Below are positions 16,701-23,493 of a DNA stretch of 34,852 bases, one piece after another. Each line of letters opens with the position of its first letter. Position 1 is the first letter of the stretch. The DNA lies in contig JASEIO010000014.1 of assembly GCA_030017475.1 (NCBI GenBank), positions 1 through 34,852 on the forward strand, given 5' to 3'. The position numbers and the translations under genes are program-made. This stretch comes from a bacterium (GTDB taxonomy: Bacteria > UBA9089 > JASEIO01). The notes beneath the pieces were generated by a model that worked only from the letters and a program-made list of their open reading frames with translations, was not told the DNA's origin and did not search any database.

Positions 16701-16799
16701 AGCCTGCCCCTCTTTTACCATAATTGCCTTAGCCGGACAATTCCTAACACAAACATAACACCTTTTACACTTCCCCCTTTCTGTCCATACAATTCCCAT
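13719..16799 (-). CDS. hydrogenase-like iron-sulfur sensor hybrid histidine kinase
   Basis: A 1026-residue fusion. Residues 11-50 bind two 4Fe-4S clusters (C11, C14, C17, C21 and C40, C43, C46, C50). Residues about 70-310 resemble the [FeFe]-hydrogenase large subunit: SNCSAVV replaces TSCCPAW (C135), GPCVAKK replaces MPCxxKK (C183), and FCKGCIDGPG holds C292 and C295. A further Fe-S domain uses C370, C373, C378 and C395. Then come PAS (about 410-520), HisKA with H536 in SHELRTP, an ATPase domain (N box NLLSNAIKYT, DTGIGIS, GLGLS), and two receivers (DLLMPEVDG, DLIMPKMSG). The layout resembles sensory [FeFe] hydrogenases (HydS type), but the proton-channel Cys is Asn and the last motif is one residue short, so H2 turnover is doubtful. 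It is likely a soluble redox or H2 sensor. Confidence 0.9.
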   Translation of the reverse strand: MGIVWTERGKCKRCYVCVRNCPAKAIMVKEGQAQVISTRCISCGVCVRLCKQGAKRVRDDVRHVLKLLMKKGKKAVILSPSFVATFRNVGSFVTSLRLLGFDYVEEGGYGANLVIDEYKRLIEERKEGIMIASNCSAVVGLIERYYPGLIKYLLKVVPHMIASTLSIKKRVGEGTHIVYIGPCVAKKEEIREKGIKTHPDVVLTFQELKELFRKKEIDFDSQDEGSFDTPPFDPTSSLISLEGGLSRLVVANNKWIKEEECVVINGREECIEVLNDLVNKKVSPRFLEISFCKGCIDGPGVDSDLSLFARRERVLSYVRSCDKKVIEPVKIDLSTDFSDRFIPLRTPTEEEIRDILKKTNKLRPEDELDCGACGYNTCREKAISVYQGLAEIEMCLPYLINHITQEKNSVIDTIVRSMNDAVFTVDRDLKITLFNDAAEELTGFSRSEVLGKPHSEVFRGTEGCPLEIVMRTDKPISNYEMRIFRKDGKGIPISVSANILKNEEGKVIGGVAIFRDISRIKEIEQMKSDFVSNVSHELRTPLTSIKGSVDLLLAGVEGELTQSQKRFLEIVKSNTERLIRLISDLLDLSRIEAGRVEMRKVKVDLIPFIKETITEMKRLAEDKGIKIHLSLPHELPKISVDIDRIRQVIANLLSNAIKYTKEKGEIFIEALALEKDIKVSVKDTGIGISPENFERIFEKFQPVDKELASVGKSIGLGLSISRSIVEAHKGKLWVEESQIGKGSRFSFILPKETKEEEIVQKRITEIEPVEAEGRVLHKIRKVLVVDNDQDVVQVIETYLKKEGYEVFTAYSGKEAIEKAIKFLPDIITLDLLMPEVDGFQVIETLKGYPETHDIPIIIISIVEDVDHEKVLRLGIADYLVKPITSDALYSSIRNIEAWLDQAKTKKRILIVDDEPSVVEVIKDALTKKGYMVVSAYDGEEAVILAKRNRPALILLDLIMPKMSGFKVIRELKRDKETNAIPIIALTARDLEEDKALALKLGASEYLTKPFSQDVLVEKIMEQISRA

Positions 16800-16814
16800 T
16801 TTTCAAATCACCTC

Positions 16815-17177
16815 TTAATACCTATCTAATCTATCTATCAATTGAAAGACATCAAATGGCTTGGTAACATACTCATCTGCTCCAGACCAAAATCCTTTTT
16901 TAACATCATCTTTTTGGGCCCTGGCTGACAGCATAACAACAGGTATATCTTTTGTAATTTTATCCCCTTTCAATCTTTTGCAGATCTCATACCCAGAGAT
17001 ACCTGGCATCATTACATCTAACAAAATAATATCTGGCAAGCTTGAGACTATCTTGTCAAATGCCTGATGGCTATCTTGGATTGTGATAACCTCATATCCT
17101 TTTGTCTCCAAAACCTCCTTTAATATCGTAATCACATCTTCTTCATCCTCTACAATCAATACCTTACCTTTCACCAT
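16815..17177 (-). CDS. single-domain response regulator (receiver only)
   Basis: A 120-residue receiver domain and nothing else. It has KVLIVEDEED, phosphoacceptor in IILLDVMMPGISGYEIC, VVMLSARAQ and the switch Lys in YVTKPFD. It closely resembles the receiver of the GGDEF protein in the same module (both DVM.PGISGYE.CK.LK), so one may derive from the other. Lone receivers act as CheY-like messengers or phosphate sinks. It is first in the three-gene module, 15 nt before the kinase, and its ATG lies 9 nt after the 3' end of tRNA-Tyr, so the message probably begins at the tRNA processing cut. The ribosome site is weak (AAAAGAA). Confidence 0.92.
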   Translation of the reverse strand: MVKGKVLIVEDEEDVITILKEVLETKGYEVITIQDSHQAFDKIVSSLPDIILLDVMMPGISGYEICKRLKGDKITKDIPVVMLSARAQKDDVKKGFWSGADEYVTKPFDVFQLIDRLDRY

Positions 17178-17186
17178 TTCTTTTGA

Positions 17187-17269
17187 TGGGGAGAGGAGGA
17201 TTCGAACCTCCGAAGCATTCTTGCAACAGATTTACAGTCTGCCCCCTTTGTCCACTTGGGTATCTCCCC
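17187..17269 (-). tRNA. tRNA-Tyr (anticodon GUA)
   Basis: A class II tRNA with a long variable arm. Acceptor GGGGAGA pairs with TCTCCCC, the anticodon loop contains CTGTAAA (GTA), the T-loop is TTCGAAT and the discriminator A. CCA is not encoded. It is the second of a Thr-Tyr pair. Confidence 0.96.
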
Positions 17270-17291
17270 CTATGAAAGGTTTCGTAGTTAC

Positions 17292-17364
17292 AGCTGGCGG
17301 AGGGATTTGAACCCCCGACCCAGTGATTACAAATCACTTGCTCTTCCGACTGAGCTACGCCAGC
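17292..17364 (-). tRNA. tRNA-Thr (anticodon UGU)
   Basis: A 73-nt cloverleaf: acceptor GCTGGCG/CGCCAGC, D-stem GCTC/GAGC, anticodon loop TTTGTAA (TGT), T-loop TTCAAAT, discriminator T. CCA is not encoded. It lies 22 nt before tRNA-Tyr and shares its transcript. Confidence 0.96.
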
Positions 17365-17380
17365 TCTTCTTCCTTCTTAC

Positions 17381-17539
17381 TTAATATCTTTTTGATCCAA
17401 ATGCCTCTAACACAAATCTCACAGCATTATCATTTGTCTCTTCGTATCCTCCACCAGGATCCTTGCAATTTCTGCACCTGATTTCACCTCTTATCTTATC
17501 TTTGTAACCTCCACTTTGTCCCCCGTGGCGTGTCTTCAA
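17381..17539 (-). other. unexplained 52-codon open frame overlapping the cysS end
   Basis: A frame from TTG at 17539 runs in +1 phase to the cysS end and on to TAA at 17381-17383. It would encode 52 residues including CRNC and a C-terminal NDNAVRFVLEAFGSKRY that looks protein-like. There is no clear ribosome site and no match I recognise. It may be chance or the remnant of a gene. It otherwise accounts for the 131-nt gap between cysS and tRNA-Thr, where I see no terminator or promoter. Confidence 0.2.
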
Positions 17540-18914
17540 GGATAACTCCCCGCTTCTTCAGCTCATTTCGAATTATATCAGATCTTGTCCAATCTTTGCA
17601 AGCCCTAGCTTCTTCTCTTTCTTTGATTAACCGATTAATTTCTTCCTGCTCTCCCTGTTCTTTAAGAGCAATCTTGATCTGCCCAAATAATCCTAACACA
17701 CTTCCCAATTCATAAAAAGCACCCTTGGTCGCTCTTAACAATTCTTTATCCTCAAAATTTTTATCTTTTTTAGAAATAATATTGTTCACCCAAGGGACTA
17801 ACTCATAAAGAGAAGCTAAAGCCAGAGCAGTATTAAAGTCATCATCCATTGCCTCTTCAAATCTTCTATAAATCTGGGCTATCTCTGGAGGAAATTCTTC
17901 GGAGGATCCCTCCATTCTCTCCTCCCTCAGTTCCCAGTTGATATTATCAAAAACATTATAGAACCGCTCAAGTCCTACCTTAGCCTGCTCTAATTTTTCC
18001 AATGTAAAGTCAATTGGACTACGATAATGGGTTCTCAAGAGGAAGAATCGAACTATCTCTGGAGAATACATATCCAATAGTTCCTTAAGTAAGAAAACAT
18101 TACCCAGGGATTTGGACATTTTCTCCTGATTAATCGTCACAAACCCATTATGAATCCAGTACCTGGCAAATTTCTCTCCTGTATAGGATTCAGACAGGGC
18201 AATCTCGTTCTCATGATGGGGAAAGATAAGATCAACTCCACCCCCGTGGATGTCAAAGGAGTCTCCTAAATACTCCATTGAGATCACCGAGCACTCTATA
18301 TGCCAACCGGGCCTTCCCCTGCCCCATGGGCTCTCCCATGATGGTTCTCCCTCCTTGGCCTCTTTCCAGATGGCAAAATCAGCCGGATTTCTTTTTCTTG
18401 GATCGACTTCTACCCTTGCCCCGGCTATCCTCGCCTCCTTACCTCGTCCACTCAACTTTCCATAATCAGAAAACCTCTCCACATCAAAGTAGACATCACC
18501 ATCTATCCTATAGGCATAATTCTTATTGATGAGTTCAGATATGACCTTGATAATCTTCTCGATATGCTCGGTAACCTTAGGATAGAATGAGGCCCGCTTG
18601 ATATTGAGTAAATCCATATACATGAGATACTCAGTGGTATATCTTGAGGCAATTGAGCTGGGATCTTCCCCCATTTCCTTAGCCCGATTTATTATCTTAT
18701 CATCGATGTCGGTAATGTTCTGAATATAGACTACCTTATAGCCCTTATACTCTAAATATCTGCGAACTACATCAAAAAAGACATAACACCTTGCATGTCC
18801 TAAATGACAGGAATCATATGGGGTTATTCCGCAGACATATATTTTAACCTGCTTTGGCGCAAGGGGCCGAAATTCCTCTTTTCTTCTCGACAAGGTGTTA
18901 TATATCCGTAGCAT
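17496..18914 (-). CDS. cysS: cysteinyl-tRNA synthetase
   Basis: A 472-residue class I synthetase. It begins MLRIYNTLSRRKEEF, then YVCGITPYDSCHLGHAR, with the zinc Cys and the HIGH-type motif HLGH. WHIECSVIS and FDIHGGGVDLIFPHHENE hold further zinc and substrate residues, and EKMSKSLGN is the KMSKS loop. The C-terminal DALR-type helices and a basic tail finish normally. The ATG at 18914 is chosen because it follows AAGGAT and gives the family N terminus, while the ATG at 18956 lies inside gltX. The gene starts 22 nt after the gltX stop, as in the Firmicute ispD-ispF-gltX-cysS order. There is no cysE between them. Confidence 0.97.
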   Translation of the reverse strand: MLRIYNTLSRRKEEFRPLAPKQVKIYVCGITPYDSCHLGHARCYVFFDVVRRYLEYKGYKVVYIQNITDIDDKIINRAKEMGEDPSSIASRYTTEYLMYMDLLNIKRASFYPKVTEHIEKIIKVISELINKNYAYRIDGDVYFDVERFSDYGKLSGRGKEARIAGARVEVDPRKRNPADFAIWKEAKEGEPSWESPWGRGRPGWHIECSVISMEYLGDSFDIHGGGVDLIFPHHENEIALSESYTGEKFARYWIHNGFVTINQEKMSKSLGNVFLLKELLDMYSPEIVRFFLLRTHYRSPIDFTLEKLEQAKVGLERFYNVFDNINWELREERMEGSSEEFPPEIAQIYRRFEEAMDDDFNTALALASLYELVPWVNNIISKKDKNFEDKELLRATKGAFYELGSVLGLFGQIKIALKEQGEQEEINRLIKEREEARACKDWTRSDIIRNELKKRGVILEDTPRGTKWRLQR

Positions 18915-18936
18915 TACATATATCCTTAATCCAAAG

Positions 18937-20385
18937 CTATTTAATCCATCTCTCAATCCTTTCGAGACATTCGTTCCTTCCTAAAATGGACATTATTTTA
19001 GTTAGTTCTGGACCATGGGTTTTTCCAGTTATAGAACAACGTATTGGCATATACAAGTCCTTGCCTTTAAGCGAAAGCTTATGACCTACCTTTTTTATTA
19101 AATCATGGGCTCCGCCTTCGGTAAGCTTAATCATTTTCCGAAGCCCCAAATGGATTAAACTTATAACCTTTATACTGCCTTCATCTTTCAATATCTCTTT
19201 AGCCTCTTTTTCTATCGTAAAGCGAGGGGTGAAGAAATAATCAACAAATTCTGTAATCTGAGACATGTTCGTTAGATAATCCCTAACCAACGAAACTACG
19301 GCCTTTACACCTTCAAGATTATATCCATCTTCAATAAAACCACTATCTTTAAGATATGGCATAGCAAGATGAGTTATTTTATCAATCTCTCCCTTTCTGA
19401 TATAAACTCCTCCCAACCAGTCTAACTTTTCTATGTCAAAGACCGCTGGGCATTTAGCCACCCTTTCCAGGCTAAATCCTTTAATCAACTCCTCGGGAGT
19501 GAAGATTTCCTTTCCTTCTTCTTCTGGCGACCAGCCAAGTAGAGCTAAATAGTTAAGTATGGCCTCTGGTAAATAGCCAAGATGTCGAAATTCCGAGATA
19601 GAGGTAGCACCCTGCCTTTTGGACAGCCTTGTCTTATCCTCACCAAGGATCATTGGTAGATGAGCAAATTTGGGAATTTCAAACCCTAAGGCTTGATATA
19701 TCAAAATTTGCCTTGGGGTATTTGATAGATGATCTTCTCCACGAATAACATGGGTAATCTGCATTAAATGGTCATCAATTACTACTGCAAAATTAAAAGA
19801 GGCTACACCATTAGATCGGATAATAACAAAGTCTCTAATCCCATGTCTTGAAAACTCCACCCTCCCTCTAATCTCATCCTCTACTGAAATCTTATCTATA
19901 TCATCTGGCACCTTGAATCTTATGGTAGGTTTCCGCGAAAGAGATTCAAGGCGCGCTCGTTCCGAGGGTGTCAAATTCCTACATCTTCCATCATATCCTG
20001 GAGGTTTTTCTCTTGCCAAGGCCTCCCTTCTCCTCCTCTCTAATTCTTCCTCTGTACAATAACAGTAATAGGCATACCCCTTTTCAAGCAACAAACGTGC
20101 ATACTTCTTATAGATATCTATCCTATCTCTTTGACGGTAAGGTCCAAAATCCCCACCCACATCTGGACCCTCATCCCAATCTAATCCTAACCAACTCAAG
20201 CTCTGAAGAATAGTCTCTTCTGAACCTTCAGTGACTCTTTCTAAATCGGTGTCCTCAATCCTTAAGATGAAACTTCCTCCAAAATGCTTGGCAAATAGCC
20301 AATTGAACAATGCAGTCCTTGCTCCACCAATATGTAGGAAACCAGTAGGGCTTGGTGCAAATCTCACCCTTACCTTCTTCACCAT
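18937..20385 (-). CDS. gltX: glutamyl-tRNA synthetase
   Basis: A 482-residue class I synthetase. RVRFAPSPTGFLHIGGARTA contains the HIGH motif, FILRIEDTDLER follows, CYCTEEEL is the Cys-rich insertion, and TRLSKRQGATS is the KMSKS-type loop. The C-terminal anticodon-binding helices end LERIERWIK. The ATG at 20385 is chosen over 20406 because GAGGTAAGT lies directly before it. Whether it also charges tRNA-Gln cannot be told here; no glnS or gatABC is in the window. It sits between ispF and cysS, with heptamer array 5 in its leader. Confidence 0.97.
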   Translation of the reverse strand: MVKKVRVRFAPSPTGFLHIGGARTALFNWLFAKHFGGSFILRIEDTDLERVTEGSEETILQSLSWLGLDWDEGPDVGGDFGPYRQRDRIDIYKKYARLLLEKGYAYYCYCTEEELERRRREALAREKPPGYDGRCRNLTPSERARLESLSRKPTIRFKVPDDIDKISVEDEIRGRVEFSRHGIRDFVIIRSNGVASFNFAVVIDDHLMQITHVIRGEDHLSNTPRQILIYQALGFEIPKFAHLPMILGEDKTRLSKRQGATSISEFRHLGYLPEAILNYLALLGWSPEEEGKEIFTPEELIKGFSLERVAKCPAVFDIEKLDWLGGVYIRKGEIDKITHLAMPYLKDSGFIEDGYNLEGVKAVVSLVRDYLTNMSQITEFVDYFFTPRFTIEKEAKEILKDEGSIKVISLIHLGLRKMIKLTEGGAHDLIKKVGHKLSLKGKDLYMPIRCSITGKTHGPELTKIMSILGRNECLERIERWIK

Positions 20386-20428
20386 ACTTACCTCGTAATT
20401 ACTCATAATTTTGGAAAACTACGAAATA

Positions 20429-20491
20429 GTCCACAGTCCATATGGTGTACATCCCTTTACTTTCCGTGGGCTGTGGACCGTGGACTGTGAA
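20429..20491. repeat. heptamer array 5, inverted pair overlapping the ispF end
   Basis: Left arm GTCCACA, GTCCATA (20429-20442). Right arm CCGTGGG, CTGTGGA, CCGTGGA, CTGTGAA (20464-20491). The arms are inverted relative to each other: GTCCACAGTCCA faces TGGACTGTGAAC with one mismatch, so a hairpin can form. The right arm lies inside the last codons of ispF. Confidence 0.8.
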
Positions 20492-20963
20492 CTAATCTAT
20501 TAACACTTACCACTGCATATGAAGCAATCCCTTCACACCTACCAATAACCCCTATCCCCTTTCCTGTAGTTGACTTAATGCTCACACGTTCTATCTCTAT
20601 ATTCAGTATTTTTGCTATGTTTTCCCTCATCTTATTGATGAAGGAAGCAAGCTTTGGTTTTTCAGCCACAACTGTTGAATCTACATTATTCACTTGAAAG
20701 CTCATCTTCCTAATTATCTCATACACCTTCTCCAACATAACTAAGCTTGAAATGTTTTTGTACTTAGGACTTTCAGTTCCAAACTGCGATCCAATGTCGC
20801 CTTCACCAATTGCCCCTAATAGTGCATCAATAATAGCATGCGTAAGTGCATCCCCATCAGAATGTCCCTGTAATCCTTTCGAAAAAGGGATTGTAACTCC
20901 TCCAAGACATAGCTTCCGTCCTTCAACCAATGGATGGATATCATATCCAATTCCTATTCTCAT
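20457..20963 (-). CDS. ispF: 2-C-methyl-D-erythritol 2,4-cyclodiphosphate synthase
   Basis: A 168-residue enzyme of the deoxyxylulose-phosphate isoprenoid pathway. It forms the cyclodiphosphate from the IspE product, using a zinc site of Asp and His in GYDIHPL and the later His of GHSDGDALTHA. GDIGSQFGT, VDSTVVAEKPKL and SIKSTTGKGIGVIGRCEGI are further signatures. The core ends at about VSVNRL. The last ten residues, HSPRSTAHGK, are encoded by heptamer array 5 and are absent from a typical member. The start ATGA overlaps the ispD stop by 4 nt, so the two are translationally coupled, and they catalyse nearby steps. Confidence 0.96.
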   Translation of the reverse strand: MRIGIGYDIHPLVEGRKLCLGGVTIPFSKGLQGHSDGDALTHAIIDALLGAIGEGDIGSQFGTESPKYKNISSLVMLEKVYEIIRKMSFQVNNVDSTVVAEKPKLASFINKMRENIAKILNIEIERVSIKSTTGKGIGVIGRCEGIASYAVVSVNRLVHSPRSTAHGK

Positions 20964-21658
20964 ATCAATTTGTCATCTGTCTTCTGTTCAGCCAAAATGA
21001 CCTTTGCTATAGCTAAGTCAAGTGGATAGGTAATTTTAATATTACTCAATGATCCTTCTACTATCTTAACTGGTCTACCTAATCTTTCAACAAGTGAGGC
21101 GGAATCAGTCCCATAGAAATTTTCTTTATAGGCATGCTTGAAACCTTCTATGATTAAATCTTTTCTAAAGGCTTGAGGGGTTTGGATAATTCGTATATTG
21201 GACCTATCCAATGTAGACTTAACAAATGTAGAATCCACCTCTTTAATCGTATCCCTCACCTTTAATACTGGAATACAGGCCCCATAATCTCGGGCTCCAT
21301 CAATTACTTCCTTAATCATTTTATGGGTTAAAAAAGGTCTTGCCCCATCATGAATAACTACAAAGCCCTCTCCTTCAGCATCTACTACCTTCAGCCCATT
21401 ATATACAGAATCTTGACGATGTGCCCCCCCTTTAACTATAGACTCGACTTTAGAAAATTTGTAAACTTCTATAATATGTCGTTTACAATACTCTAATCTT
21501 GAAGAATCGACTACCAAAATTATCTTATCAATCGTAGAACTTGTTTGAAAAACCTGTAAACTATAATAAAGGATGGGATATTTACCTAAAAAGGCATATA
21601 TTTTATCGAATCCCATCCTTTTCGATTTACCTGATGCTACAATTATTCCCCAAACCAT
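20960..21658 (-). CDS. ispD: 2-C-methyl-D-erythritol 4-phosphate cytidylyltransferase
   Basis: A 232-residue nucleotidyltransferase that joins CTP to methylerythritol phosphate. VASGKSKRMGFDK is the CTP-binding loop, a variant of the usual AAGxGxRM. Further motifs are GGAHRQDSVYNGL, VVIHDGARPF, RDTIKEV, IIQTPQAF and GTDSASLVERLG. The ATG at 21658 follows GGTGATT. The GTG at 21667 lies on that site. The stop overlaps ispF by 4 nt. Upstream is the LolA-like gene, and the order PIN-TRAM to ispD is otherwise that of Firmicutes. Confidence 0.96.
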   Translation of the reverse strand: MVWGIIVASGKSKRMGFDKIYAFLGKYPILYYSLQVFQTSSTIDKIILVVDSSRLEYCKRHIIEVYKFSKVESIVKGGAHRQDSVYNGLKVVDAEGEGFVVIHDGARPFLTHKMIKEVIDGARDYGACIPVLKVRDTIKEVDSTFVKSTLDRSNIRIIQTPQAFRKDLIIEGFKHAYKENFYGTDSASLVERLGRPVKIVEGSLSNIKITYPLDLAIAKVILAEQKTDDKLI

Positions 21659-21699
21659 AATCACCAAACTTTAGGACTTTAGGTATCTTTATTTACACC

Positions 21700-22368
21700 T
21701 CAAAACGGTATCCCAAATGCCTTATCAGAAATTCCCGAATTAAACTTTATGGTTTTAACCTCAATTTTAAAAACAACGACTCCATTTTCATCTTCGGTTA
21801 TTATCTTACAAGGATACCAAAACCCATTCCTTTCTCTATAATCAAGAAGCAAGGTCGTAAAATTTCTCTTTTTGTCTCGTAACTTTCGTAACAAGAGATC
21901 TTTCTTATCAATCCAACCCGTAATTCCAGGTTCAATATGTACTATATAAAAATCATTTGTCTCCTCCTCAATCTCCATCCGCCTCCTCTTCAAAATTCCA
22001 TAATAATAGGAAAAGAATCCTTCCTCCTGTTCCGAAGATAACGAAATCTCCTCAAACTCACCAAATGGAGAAGACATCCAAACATGATCTCCATTTTTAA
22101 TCACTATTGTCTCTAAATCCGTATCCATTATGCGAGTCACAATACGTACCTTGTCCTTCCCTTTCAACATAACTCTTACTTTTTGGAAGGGAGAAAGTCC
22201 CTTTTCCATAGTTACATACACTACCCCCACTATATCCATATCCCGAATCTTGTCCCATCTATACCTTTTCTCTAACATCTGAAAAAACTCCTCCCCTGTA
22301 AGACAAAATGCGTTATTTGCATACACAACAGATATTACACCCAAAGCAACAATCAAACCTTTATTCAT
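21700..22368 (-). CDS. LolA-like periplasmic protein (outer-membrane lipoprotein sorting fold)
   Basis: A 222-residue protein. A Sec-type signal (MNKGLIVALGVISVVYANNAFC, given here as two parts: MNKGLIVALG and VISVVYANNAFC) is followed by TGEEFFQMLEKRY. Alternating beta strands then suggest the half-barrel fold of LolA and related lipid carriers, including MEKGLSPFQKVRVMLKGKDKVRIV, NGDHVWMSSPFGEFEEI, GWIDKKDLLLRKL and the final IKFNSGISDKAFGIPF. I base this on strand pattern and the 'isdkaF' ending, not on a catalytic motif. The ATG at 22368 follows AGAGGTAAACCT. It sits between the PIN-TRAM gene and ispD, where Firmicutes have none. It may carry lipoproteins or lipids across the periplasm. 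Confidence 0.65.
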   Translation of the reverse strand: MNKGLIVALGVISVVYANNAFCLTGEEFFQMLEKRYRWDKIRDMDIVGVVYVTMEKGLSPFQKVRVMLKGKDKVRIVTRIMDTDLETIVIKNGDHVWMSSPFGEFEEISLSSEQEEGFFSYYYGILKRRRMEIEEETNDFYIVHIEPGITGWIDKKDLLLRKLRDKKRNFTTLLLDYRERNGFWYPCKIITEDENGVVVFKIEVKTIKFNSGISDKAFGIPF

Positions 22369-22372
22369 AGGT

Positions 22373-23380
22373 TTACCTCTTTACTCCATTTTGTAATTTG
22401 GTGAAAATCATCCTTCCGGCTGTAGTTTGTAAAACACTAGTTACTGATACTGTAACCTTCTGTCCAATATAACCCTTTCCATTATCTACCACCACCATTG
22501 TTCCATCGTCTAAGTAAGCAACTCCTTGACCAGGTTCTTTCCCTTCCTTAATAATATGGATAGCCATCTCTTCTCCTGGCAATACAACAGGTTTTAAGGC
22601 CTCTGCCAGTTCATTCACATTTAATACGGTTGCCCCTTCTAATTCTGCTATTTTATTTAAGTTATAGTCATTGGTTATTATTTTGGCTGAAACTTGCTTT
22701 GCCATTTGAACAAGTTTTCCGTCTACCTCTTTTATTTCAGGGAAATCGATATCTGTTATCTTTATTGTTAGACCAACCCTTTTCTGCATCCTATTTAAAA
22801 CCTCTAACCCCCTGCGACCTCGATTTCTCTTCAGCACATCAGGTGAATCAGCAATGTGTTGGAGCTCCCGCAGTACGAAACGGGGCACAAGTAAAATCCC
22901 TTCCATAAACCCAGCCTCACATATATCAGCTATCCTACCATCAATAACAACAGATGTATCCAAAATTTTATAGGAACTTTGCAACCCTTTTTCTCTCACC
23001 CTTAACTTAGAAGGAAGAGAAAAACTGGCCTTCATTATCTCTTCTCCCTTTGATACAGCAATAAGCACTCCTAAATATCCAAATACTAAATTTAGGATTA
23101 GGTAAAAATAGGGTGGTAAAGTGCTTTGAACCGAAGGAATAGAAAGGAATGATCGAAAAAGTAGGTTTGAAATTATTAAACCTGAAACCGCTCCTATTGC
23201 GCCAATGGCTAATGTTCTTCCTTGTACTGCCCTTAAGAAGATACTTAGAAAAAATAGAGCTACTCCCCCCAATGCACCATACAAAAAACCAAGGATTTGA
23301 TGATTTAACTTAAGGCCTATCAACCATCCAGTAGATATTGATAAAATGATAAATAAGCTACGAATTAAAATAATCTTCAA
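22373..23380 (-). CDS. PIN/TRAM-domain membrane nuclease-like protein (YacL family)
   Basis: A 335-residue protein. Four hydrophobic helices fill about residues 5-110. A PIN domain (about 138-265) has acidic residues in LDTSVVIDGRIADI, in the GLEVLNRM region and in IITNDYNLNKIAEL. A C-terminal TRAM domain (about 275-330) has GQGVAYLDDGTMVVVDNG and VTVSVTSVLQTTAGRMIF. Homologues are membrane-bound putative RNases next to ispD in many Gram-positive genomes. The start is TTG at 23380, with AAGGAGG 13 nt upstream and GAGGGA touching it. Neither spacing is ideal, so the start is uncertain. The gap upstream (23381-23733) is filled by repeats. Confidence 0.92.
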   Translation of the reverse strand: MKIILIRSLFIILSISTGWLIGLKLNHQILGFLYGALGGVALFFLSIFLRAVQGRTLAIGAIGAVSGLIISNLLFRSFLSIPSVQSTLPPYFYLILNLVFGYLGVLIAVSKGEEIMKASFSLPSKLRVREKGLQSSYKILDTSVVIDGRIADICEAGFMEGILLVPRFVLRELQHIADSPDVLKRNRGRRGLEVLNRMQKRVGLTIKITDIDFPEIKEVDGKLVQMAKQVSAKIITNDYNLNKIAELEGATVLNVNELAEALKPVVLPGEEMAIHIIKEGKEPGQGVAYLDDGTMVVVDNGKGYIGQKVTVSVTSVLQTTAGRMIFTKLQNGVKR

Positions 23381-23402
23381 TCCCTCTTCTTTACCTCCTT
23401 TC

Positions 23403-23471
23403 TAGTTGTTAGTTGTCAGTTATAAGACAAATTTGTTTTGCGTCTGACAACTGAAAACTAAAACCCGTAAC
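23403..23471. repeat. heptamer array 6, inverted pair
   Basis: Left units TAGTTGT, TAGTTGT, CAGTTAT (23403-23423). Right units CTGACAA, CTGAAAA, CTAAAAC, CCGTAAC (23444-23471). The arms are inverted repeats (about 17 of 20 pairs), giving a hairpin with a 20-nt loop. This is the one array that is not next to a stop codon. It lies between the PIN-TRAM start and the MITE-like element. Confidence 0.75.
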
Positions 23472-23493
23472 TAATCTCATTTTCTTAAATAGA

